A stretch of 64,000 nt of DNA from Bacteroidales bacterium UBA1756 (GTDB taxonomy: Bacteria; Bacteroidota; Bacteroidia; Bacteroidales; WCHB1-69). The translations under genes were made by a program, and so were the position numbers. The DNA lies in NCBI GenBank assembly GCA_002314795.1, contig DCHI01000045.1:1-64000 (forward strand), written 5' to 3'. Under the pieces are notes generated by a model. The model had not been told where the DNA came from. It saw only the letters and a list, made by a program, of their open reading frames with translations, and did no database searches. This document shows positions 16,299 through 25,100 of this stretch, one piece after another. Numbering within the stretch: the stretch's first letter is position 1; every line of letters starts with the position of its first letter.

Positions 16299-16787
16299 AT
16301 GAAAATAAAAAAAATCTTCTTACTCACCCTTTGTATCTGCTTCTTGGGAGTTGCTTATTCTCAAAATGAAGTAAAAAAAGAGGAGGGTACCAAAACGGAA
16401 AAAGCTTCGAAAGCATCCAAGCAGCTTGAGCCGATTCAGTTGACTCAAGAAGAATTCATCAAGAAAGTGTTCGATTACAACGACACGACGATGATTTATA
16501 AAGGGAAGAAACCTGCGATTGTGGATTTTTATGCAGACTGGTGCGGACCGTGCAAGCGACTTGCCCCCATCCTTGACCAGCTTTTGAAAGAGTATGAGGG
16601 AAATTTTATCGTTTACAAGGTGAATGTGGATCAGAATAAGGATTTGTCTCGTGCCTTGCAGGTACGGAACATTCCGACGATGTTGTTCCTTCTTCCCAAG
16701 GAAAAACCGCAACGTACGGTTGGCTTGCTCTCGAAGGAGCAAATCAAAGAAATCATTGATGAATATCTTTTGAAATCAAAGAATTAA
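16299..16787 (+). CDS. Periplasmic thioredoxin-family protein
   Basis: This 162-residue protein begins with a signal peptide (IKKIFLLTLCICFLGVAYSQ). A charged Lys/Glu-rich linker (residues 23-45) follows, then a full thioredoxin domain with VDFYADWCGPCKRLAP (active-site WCGPC near residue 83) and the cis-proline region RNIPTMLFL. It should work as a periplasmic or envelope thiol oxidoreductase. It lies 92 bp after glnS, and the gap is mostly the 14-bp tandem array. ffh follows after 39 bp. Confidence 0.9.
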   Translation: MKIKKIFLLTLCICFLGVAYSQNEVKKEEGTKTEKASKASKQLEPIQLTQEEFIKKVFDYNDTTMIYKGKKPAIVDFYADWCGPCKRLAPILDQLLKEYEGNFIVYKVNVDQNKDLSRALQVRNIPTMLFLLPKEKPQRTVGLLSKEQIKEIIDEYLLKSKN

Positions 16788-16826
16788 TATAAACCGTCCT
16801 TTTAGAGGGCAGCAAATAAAAAGATA

Positions 16827-18161
16827 ATGTTTGAAAGTTTAAGCGACAGATTAGAACGCGCATTTAAGGTCCTGAAAGGACAAGGTCACATTACGGATAT
16901 CAATGTGGCGGAAACGATGAAAGAGGTTCGCAAGGCTCTTTTGGATGCTGATGTCAGTTATAGGATTGCCAAGGAATTCACGGACTCGGTGAAAGCCAAA
17001 GCGATGGGAATGAATGTCTTGAAGGCAGTTTCTCCCAGTCAGATGATGGTGAAAATCACCTACGACGAGTTGATTTCGTTGATGGGGACGAGTGCCACCG
17101 ATGTCAATTTGCAGTCATCTCCGGCCATTTTCCTGATGGCGGGCTTGCAAGGTTCCGGTAAAACCACTCACGCCGCCAAGTTGGCCAATATGTTGCGTAA
17201 CAAGCGCAATCGTCGTCCGCTCCTCGTGGCTTGCGACGTTTATCGTCCCGCGGCTATCGACCAGTTGAAGGTGTTGGGCGAACAAATCAACGTTCCCGTT
17301 TATACGGAAGAAGACTCTAAGAATCCTGTTAAGATAGCAAAAAACGGTGTCGCGTACGCCAAGGAGAACGGCTTTGACCTCGTGCTGATTGATACGGCAG
17401 GCCGTTTGGCAGTGGATGAGGAGATGATGGAAGAAATCGGCAACATCAAAGAAGCCGTCAACCCGCACGAAATCTTGTTCGTGGTGGATGCTATGACCGG
17501 CCAGGATGCCGTCAACACGGCGAAGGCCTTCAATGACAAGTTGGATTTCGACGGTGTCATTCTTACGAAATTGGATGGTGACACCCGTGGCGGTGCCGCT
17601 TTGACCATCAAGGCGGTGGTGAACAAGCCCATCAAGTTTATTGGTACGGGCGAAAAGATGGAAGCCATTGACATTTTCCATCCGGACCGTATGGCCGAAC
17701 GTATCTTGGGAATGGGTGACATCCGCAGTTTCGTCGAAACGGCGCAGGCACAATTTGATGCGGAAGAAGCGGCCAAACTCCAAAAGAAATTGGCAAAGAA
17801 CGAGTTCGATTTCAATGACTTTTTGAATCAGATTCAGCAGATAAAGAAGATGGGTAATGTGAAGGAGTTGATGGGAATGATTCCGGGAATGGGCAAGGCC
17901 GTCCGTGACTTGGACATTGACGAAACTGCCTTCAAGGGAGTGGAAGCCATCATACTTTCTATGACGCCGGAAGAACGTGCCAATCCGGACATTATCAATG
18001 GCAGCCGCAAAAAACGTATCGCGTTGGGAAGCGGCAATGACATTCAGGACGTGAACCGTCTCATCAAGCAATTTTTTGATACCCGAAAAATGATGAAGAT
18101 GGTGAACAACGGGAAGGCCAAGAATTTGATGCAGGCCTTAAGTACCCGCGGTCGCAGGTAA
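16827..18161 (+). CDS. ffh: Signal recognition particle protein Ffh
   Basis: This 444-residue GTPase binds signal sequences and the SRP RNA and delivers ribosomes to FtsY. The N domain (residues 1-90) precedes the G domain with AGLQGSGKTTHAAKLA near 107, DTAGRLAVDEEM near 188 and TKLDGDTRGGA near 246. The methionine-rich M domain follows residue 300 (MGNVKELMGMIPGMGKA). The gene ends at a strong palindromic terminator. No SRP RNA gene was recognised nearby. Confidence 0.97.
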   Translation: MFESLSDRLERAFKVLKGQGHITDINVAETMKEVRKALLDADVSYRIAKEFTDSVKAKAMGMNVLKAVSPSQMMVKITYDELISLMGTSATDVNLQSSPAIFLMAGLQGSGKTTHAAKLANMLRNKRNRRPLLVACDVYRPAAIDQLKVLGEQINVPVYTEEDSKNPVKIAKNGVAYAKENGFDLVLIDTAGRLAVDEEMMEEIGNIKEAVNPHEILFVVDAMTGQDAVNTAKAFNDKLDFDGVILTKLDGDTRGGAALTIKAVVNKPIKFIGTGEKMEAIDIFHPDRMAERILGMGDIRSFVETAQAQFDAEEAAKLQKKLAKNEFDFNDFLNQIQQIKKMGNVKELMGMIPGMGKAVRDLDIDETAFKGVEAIILSMTPEERANPDIINGSRKKRIALGSGNDIQDVNRLIKQFFDTRKMMKMVNNGKAKNLMQALSTRGRR

Positions 18162-18186
18162 GAATGTCGCAGATAAGAATATGGTA

Positions 18187-18220
18187 GAGGCGCAAAATTT
18201 TGCGCCTCCTTTTCTTTTTT
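18187..18220 (+). terminator. Perfect palindromic terminator of ffh
   Basis: GAGGCGCAAAA and TTTTGCGCCTC form a continuous 22-bp palindrome (18187-18208), followed by a T-rich tract. Confidence 0.85.
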
Positions 18221-18283
18221 ATATTTCGTATAAATTTTTTCTAAAAAACACTAAAAGTCGGATGATGAGAGGAAAAATTATGT

Positions 18284-18291
18284 TACATTTG
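18284..18291 (+). promoter_or_regulatory. TAnnTTTG promoter box of the first T9SS repeat protein
   Basis: TACATTTGC lies 102 nt before the ATG at 18394, giving a leader of roughly 95 nt. The leader is AT-rich with no recognised element. Confidence 0.7.
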
Positions 18292-18393
18292 CGACCTCGT
18301 TTGAAAGGATGAAAAGGATAGTCTTGTCTCTTGTAAATAAATGAAAATCAAAAAAATACAATCAACTTATTTATTAACCAAAACCAAATTCTT

Positions 18394-21300
18394 ATGAAAA
18401 AAGTTTTATTTATGCTCGCATTTATTGCGACGCTGTTAGTCGGCAGTATGAGCACGGCTGGGGCGCAGGTGAATTACACCGTTTACGACGGAACCACCAC
18501 CAACAGTTATGTCCCGGTTTATGGTCTTTACACCGACAGCTATTTGAAATGTGAGTATGTCATTCCGGCTACGGATTTGACCGCCATCAATGGCTCTAAC
18601 ATTTCAGCACTGACCTACCATTTGTCTTCTGCTCCATCTGCAGCTTGGACCTGCAATTTCCAGGTTTTCGTAAAAGAGGTTACAAGTTCATCCATCTCCT
18701 CTTTTAGTGGTATAGACGATGCTACTATCGTTTATGAAGGCACTTTGGATGCTACTTCTGGCACTATGGTTGTAAACTTTACCACTCCTTATCAATACAA
18801 TGGTGGAAACTTGTTGATTGGTTTCTATAACACCAATACGGGCAATTATAAGAGCGCAAGTTTCTATGGACAAGCTATTACAAATTCAAGTGTCCAGGGT
18901 CACCACGGTTCAAATCCGTCTTCAATCACTGCAAACCAGAGAAACTTCATCCCGAAGACCACCTTTACCGTGGATGAACTTCACGGATGTATTACTCCTA
19001 CCCAGTTGGCAGTTAGCGATGTCGCTACTTATGGCGCAACTGTAACCTGGACTCCCGGCTATCAAGAAACCAGTTGGGTTGTTAAATTCAACGATTTGGA
19101 ATTCCCCACAACTACTCCTTCCTACACCGCTACCACTTTGGATCCTAACACCACATACGTTGCCAGTGTAAAGGCCGTTTGCAGCGCTACCGAAGAATCT
19201 GAATATACCACTCCAGGTGTTTCATTCACCACACTTCCAACTTGTCCTACTCCTTCTGCAGTCACCTTCTCAGACATTACGGCTACCAGTGTCACCGTTG
19301 CTTGGACAAATGGCGGCAGCGAAACTGCTTGGACTATTGACGCAAATGGCACGGAATACACTGCCAACAGCAATCCTTTCACCCTTACTGGCTTGACCCC
19401 TGCTACATCTTATACCGTTAAGGTAAAAGCCAACTGTTCTGCTACTGACGAATCCGACTGGAGTACTACTGCAACCTTTGAAACTCCTTGTGTTGCTGTT
19501 GTTGTTACCGAAACGGAACCTTTCACCGAAGATTTCAATACGCTTACTACGGGTATTCCTTCTTGTTGGGACAATGCCGAAGGTACGACAACCGATAATT
19601 CATACAAATGGAATTACTTTGCAACCGGGGTGACGGGTGCTTGCGTGAGATTCAACTCATATAGCAATAGTAGTAATAATACTAACTATTTGAAAACGCC
19701 CCAATTGGACTTGTCTGGTTTGACAAATCCGATGGTCAGTTTTTCCTATAAGAATCCCACGGGCGGTGACTTTAGCGTGTATTATACGATTGACGGAACC
19801 AACTATGTAGAAATCGCTACCGGACTAACAGGTGTTTCTTCGTGGACGAATGTTGAATATACCATAGCTGACCTTGCTGGTGCAACCAACGCATATATTA
19901 TTTTCAAAGGCACGAGCAACTGGGGCAGTGGCGATGCCTACATTTATTTGGACGATGTTCTGGTTTCACAAGTTCCTACCTGTCCGAAACCGACCGATGT
20001 TACGGTTAATGATATCACTACTACCAGTGCAGAAATATCTTGGACCAACGGCGGTACTGAAACTGCTTGGACTATCAGCTATAATGGCACCGAAGTGGCT
20101 GCCAATAGCAATCCTTTCACCCTTACTGGCTTGACGCCTGCTACTGTTTATACCGTTATGGTAAAAGCCAACTGCTCAGCAGAAGACGAATCCTACTGGA
20201 GTACTGCTGCTGAATTCGTTACGGAATGCGGAACCTTCAATGTTACTGAAAGCACTCCTTATCAGGAAAGTTTTGACGGCACTGCCTTCCCGCCCACTTG
20301 CTGGAGCAGAGCCCATACCGCTGGCTCTTCATCATCCCAATGGATCAGAACCACCAGCAGCAGCAATATCCATACGGGTGCTGGTGCAGCACAGTTGCAA
20401 GACCAGTCAACTGGCAACCGCAACGATCTCGTTACTGGTGTGTTGAATATCCCCGCTGCAAACCAATATCAGGTTACAATGTGGATGTATCGTTCCACCT
20501 ACAGCTACAGCATTAAACCTAACGAAGGTGTCAAGGTTTGGATTAACACCACTCCTGATACTACCGGTGCTACCGAAATCGGTTACATTCATCGTGAATA
20601 CACCCTCGCTCCCGCAGAGACGGCTACCGGTTGGTATGAATACAGTTTTGTCATTCCCAATGCTGGCGATATGTACGTAATCTTCCAAGGCATCAGCGAA
20701 TATGGTCAGGCTTCATACATCGATGATATCTCTGTTGAAAAAGCTCCTACCTGCCTCAAGCCTACCGAAGTCGTTATCCTCGATTCTTTGACCACCGAAA
20801 CTACTGCTGTTGTTGACTGGACTCCCGCCGGTGACGAAACACAATGGGAAGTTGCTTGCAATGGTGACACTACCCTCGTTAGCGCTCATCCTTTCACCAT
20901 CACTGGTCTGAGTGCTTCTACTACTTACACAGTTTCTGTACGCGCCTATTGCTCAGACGAAGACCAATCCTACTGGACTTCAGGAGTTAATTTTAATACT
21001 GAATGCGCTGCCGTAGTTGTCGTTACATTTGATAATCCATATCACGAAGGTTTTGAAGGAACCATCTGCTGGAGTACTCAGCAAATTGCAGGTGAGGACA
21101 ATTGGCAATTGACTGATTATAGTGTTTATGAAGGTGAATATTCAGCTTACTTCCCGTACGATGAAGGTGCAGAAGGTTTGTTGATTTCCCCTGTTTTTGA
21201 CCTTACACAGATCGCAAATCCTGAACTCTCTTTCCAATACTGGACTAGAATTTATTCAGGTTCATGCGACAGATTGGAACTGTACTACAGAACTGCAGAA

Positions 21301-21981
21301 ACAGAAGAATGGGTATTGATGGATACTTTTGTTACTCCTATGTCGGATTACGACTCGGCTACTTACGCATTGCCCACCCCGACAGCTACCTACCAAATTG
21401 CGTTTAAGGGTATCGGATTGGATGCATTTGGTTTGTACTTGGATGACATCAATATTACTGGTGAAGAAATTGAAACTCCTTGCGAAGTTCCTACCAATTT
21501 GGCTGTTGAAAACAACGTTGCTACTTGGGAAAGCGAAGCTGACAATTTCAACGTAATGTACATCGCTAATGGTGATACTACTACCGTTGCTGTTGAAGGC
21601 AATACCTACACCTTCACAGGTCTCGAAGACAGCACGCTCGTAACCGTATTCGTTCAGGCCGTTTGTGATGAAACCACAACCAGCGATTGGACTGAAGGTG
21701 TCGAATTTATGTACATTGATACGACGGCGGTCGGTATTGCTAACTTCAGCAACATCGCCGTTAAGGTTTACCCGAATCCTGCAACGGATGTCATTAACAT
21801 TGAATGCAACGCTATCAATGCTAACCTCTCTATCTTTGATATGTTTGGCAAACAGGTGATGAATACTCAAATTCAAAATGCCAAGACTGAACTCAATATC
21901 AGTGCTTTGGCTCCTGGTGTTTATATGATTCGTATTGCCAACAACAATGAATTTACAACAGTAAAAGTTGTAAAGAAATAA
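18394..21981 (+). CDS. Giant secreted Fn3 / choice-of-anchor J protein with T9SS type A sorting domain
   Basis: This 1195-residue protein has a signal peptide (residues 1-25) and a beta-rich N-terminal region (to about 190). Fibronectin type III modules then alternate with jelly-roll 'choice-of-anchor J'/cleaved-adhesin modules. Fn3 modules start near 196, 282, 530 and 790, with anchor-J modules near 375, 615 and 885. Each Fn3 carries a pattern like YTVKVKANCSATDESDW. The end (VKVYPNPATDVINIE ... VKVVKK) is a T9SS type A sorting domain, so the protein should be exported and surface-attached. It is a paralogue of the next gene. Adhesion or glycan binding is inference. Confidence 0.88.
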   Translation: MKKVLFMLAFIATLLVGSMSTAGAQVNYTVYDGTTTNSYVPVYGLYTDSYLKCEYVIPATDLTAINGSNISALTYHLSSAPSAAWTCNFQVFVKEVTSSSISSFSGIDDATIVYEGTLDATSGTMVVNFTTPYQYNGGNLLIGFYNTNTGNYKSASFYGQAITNSSVQGHHGSNPSSITANQRNFIPKTTFTVDELHGCITPTQLAVSDVATYGATVTWTPGYQETSWVVKFNDLEFPTTTPSYTATTLDPNTTYVASVKAVCSATEESEYTTPGVSFTTLPTCPTPSAVTFSDITATSVTVAWTNGGSETAWTIDANGTEYTANSNPFTLTGLTPATSYTVKVKANCSATDESDWSTTATFETPCVAVVVTETEPFTEDFNTLTTGIPSCWDNAEGTTTDNSYKWNYFATGVTGACVRFNSYSNSSNNTNYLKTPQLDLSGLTNPMVSFSYKNPTGGDFSVYYTIDGTNYVEIATGLTGVSSWTNVEYTIADLAGATNAYIIFKGTSNWGSGDAYIYLDDVLVSQVPTCPKPTDVTVNDITTTSAEISWTNGGTETAWTISYNGTEVAANSNPFTLTGLTPATVYTVMVKANCSAEDESYWSTAAEFVTECGTFNVTESTPYQESFDGTAFPPTCWSRAHTAGSSSSQWIRTTSSSNIHTGAGAAQLQDQSTGNRNDLVTGVLNIPAANQYQVTMWMYRSTYSYSIKPNEGVKVWINTTPDTTGATEIGYIHREYTLAPAETATGWYEYSFVIPNAGDMYVIFQGISEYGQASYIDDISVEKAPTCLKPTEVVILDSLTTETTAVVDWTPAGDETQWEVACNGDTTLVSAHPFTITGLSASTTYTVSVRAYCSDEDQSYWTSGVNFNTECAAVVVVTFDNPYHEGFEGTICWSTQQIAGEDNWQLTDYSVYEGEYSAYFPYDEGAEGLLISPVFDLTQIANPELSFQYWTRIYSGSCDRLELYYRTAETEEWVLMDTFVTPMSDYDSATYALPTPTATYQIAFKGIGLDAFGLYLDDINITGEEIETPCEVPTNLAVENNVATWESEADNFNVMYIANGDTTTVAVEGNTYTFTGLEDSTLVTVFVQAVCDETTTSDWTEGVEFMYIDTTAVGIANFSNIAVKVYPNPATDVINIECNAINANLSIFDMFGKQVMNTQIQNAKTELNISALAPGVYMIRIANNNEFTTVKVVKK

Positions 21982-22006
21982 TCCATAAACAGTTAAAACT
22001 GATTCT

Positions 22007-22040
22007 AAAGAGCCCTTGATTTTCTTGGGCTCTTTTTTTT
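22007..22040 (+). terminator. Terminator of the first T9SS repeat-protein gene
   Basis: AAAGAGCCC and GGGCTCTTT form a 9-bp stem followed by a T run. Confidence 0.9.
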
Positions 22041-22083
22041 GGAAAAAAATAGAAAACGAATCATCTCTTTACGTAAAATAATG

Positions 22084-22091
22084 TAAATTTG
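22084..22091 (+). promoter_or_regulatory. TAnnTTTG promoter box of the second T9SS repeat protein
   Basis: TAAATTTGCC lies 72 nt before the ATG at 22163, so this gene has its own promoter despite its paralogous neighbour. Confidence 0.7.
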
Positions 22092-22162
22092 CCCCGTTTT
22101 TTGAAACACGAATTTATTATTAACTCAAATAAGACAAACAACCTATTAATAAATTACAAATT

Positions 22163-25100
22163 ATGAAAAAACTCTTATTCACTTTTTGTCTTTTTGTCAT
22201 TATGATGACAGGAATGACATTGTCCGCTCAGGTGCTGAGCGAGGATTTTGAAGGAGGAACCCTTCCTACCGGATGGACTCAGGAGTATGTGTCCGGCTCC
22301 CATAGCTGGGAGTTTTCTAACTCTATTTGTTCGTCTGTTTCTGCTCACGCGGGGCAGTATAGTGCCGCATTCAAGCACAGCAGTAGCGGAGATCAGACCA
22401 AACTTATTTCTCCACAAATGGATTTGACTTCTGTGTTGAATCCGCAGTTGAGTTTCTGGCACGTTCAGAAAGATTGGGGAGGTGACCAGGACGAATTGCG
22501 TGTTTATTATCGGACCTCACCTACCGCTACGTGGACTTTATTAGTGGAATACATTGACAATATTCCTTCTTGGGTTTATGAAGAGATGCTTCTTCCGTCT
22601 CCTTCCGCTACCTATCAAATCGCTTTCGAAGGTTTAGATGATTATGGCTATAACATCGGTGTTGACGATATTATCGTTATGGCTGCGCCTACTTGTTTGA
22701 AACCTACCGATGTGACCGTTTCCAATATCACAACGACAACTGCTGAAATTTCTTGGACGTCCCATTCTTCGGAAACCGCTTGGACCATCAGTTACAACGG
22801 CACTGAAATCCCCGTTACTACCAATCCCTATACCCTTACCGGATTGACATCTGCTACATCTTATACCGTTATGGTACGTGCTAATTGTTCTGCTACCGAC
22901 AGCTCTTTATGGAGCACGCCCCTCTCTTTTGCTACCGTGTGTGAAGCCAATACGACTTTCCCCTACGTTGAAGATTTTGAAAGCACTTCGTTTCCCCCGA
23001 TTTGTTGGTCACAAAGCAGAACTGCTGTAGGAACAGGTTTATACGGAACGGACTACCCTGACGGTGCTTGGGCTCATTATACCAGTAGTATGGGCTCAAA
23101 TTCCACCGGCAAAGCACAGTTGCGTGATACGCGTGCCGGCAGTATTCACCCACTTGTTACAACAGGTATGGATCTTACAAGTCCCAACGGTTATTTGATG
23201 TCAATCGATGTCTATAGAAATACGTCAAGTAATCCCACAGAAGGTATTCGCATTTATGCCAGCAGTACTCCTGCGGTTGATGCTAATGCCGTAGAAATCG
23301 CGTTCATTAGTCGTGACTACACCGTGGCCTCCACCGTAAACCCCGATATTGTCGGTGCAGAAGCTACAACCGCTTGGTACACTTACGAACTCCCAGTTCC
23401 TATGACAGGACTTACCTACATCATTTTCCAAGGTGAATCACAATATGGTTCTGCTACCTATATGGATAATTTCCAGATTTTCGAAGCTCCTACCTGCTGG
23501 AAACCGACCGGCGTTACTGCATCTAACATCACAGCGAACACGGCTGTCATTAGCTGGCAAGCCAATACCGGCGAAACCGAATGGGAACTTGATGTGAATG
23601 GGGATCGTCAGGTTGTGAATAGCAATCCTTTCACCTTGACTGGTTTGAATGCTAATTTCCAATATCAAGTTGGCGTGCGCGCCGTCTGTTCCTCAACTGA
23701 TTCCTCCTTCTGGTCAGTTCCAGCATCATTTACAACCTTGTGTGATGCTTTGACCATTACATCGACTACCCCATACGAAGATAATTTTGATGCATACGCA
23801 GGCGTTAGCTATTCTTCTTCTAATGGTGTTATTCCAGATTGCTGGACTACGCTGTTCACTGGAACTTCGACTTCTTATTATCCGCACGTTTGTACTTCCA
23901 ACAGCTATGTTCCGACAAGCGGAAGCCAAGCGATGTTTATGTGCGCATACAATAGCACCACATACGGTCCTCGCACTTATGCCGTTTTGCCGGCCTTTAC
24001 CAATGAATTGAATACGTTGCAAATCTCTTTTGCGTATTCACATTATGCATCTTCTTCATACAGCAAACTTTATGTCGGTTATATGACGGATGCAACTGAT
24101 TCCAACACGTTTGTCGCTTTGGCCGAAGTTCCTCACGCCTACTATTATACCAATCGTTACAATTTCTTCGAATACAATATTACGGAAACCAATATTCCCA
24201 CTGGCGCTCGTTTGGCTTTGAGAACTGTAAACAACAACCAATACTCTGATTATACATTTATTGATGACCTCCGTGTTCGTATTCAACCCACCTGTATCCG
24301 TCCGACTAATGTTGCCGTAGTTCGCATCGATTCAACTGAAGCTGATTTTTCTTGGACACCTTCAGGCAATGAAACCGAATGGGAAATTCAATATGATACC
24401 ACTGGATTTACGCTCGGCACTGGAACGACTATCGTTTCCAATGCCATTCCGGCAACGATTACAGGTTTGGTTTACGGGAGTAGCTATGATGTATATGTAC
24501 GTGCAATGTGTTCTGCTACGGACTCATCCGATTGGACTCTTGTAACTCATTTTACTGTAAGTGCTTGTACTCCAGCTCCTTCTTCCGTGGACAACAATGG
24601 TATTACGAACGTTACCTTCGGCCAAATGCAGATTGTAAACAACACTACCCATCCGCATACATCTCCCTACTACGGCGACTATACAGCCCAAGTGGGTGAC
24701 GGTGCAGCCGCAACGGAACTTACGGTTGACATCACCTTTGCGACGAACTTTACTTACGGTACTGTGATTTGGGTGAACTGGAACAATGACTTGGCCTTTA
24801 CCGATGATGAGGTCGTTTATACGGGAGAATCACAAAGTGACAATCCGACAACTTTGTCCTGCACGTTTGAAATTCCTGCCAATATTCCCGTTGGAACTTA
24901 TAGAATGCGTATCGGTGCTGCGGACAGCGGTTTGGATGGACAAATTGCTGCGGGCAGCGGATACACGCCTTGTTATAGTGGCTATTATGGCGTTTTTGAA
25001 GACTATACGCTCGAAGTAACTCCCACCCCGACCTGTATCGCGCCCAACCAGATTACTTTTGATACCGTTGCCGCTGATTTCGCTATCGTTGACTGGAATG

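Noticed and set aside
17115..18071. 318-codon open frame antisense to ffh
   Set aside because: Shadow frame within a conserved gene with a clear family assignment on the other strand.
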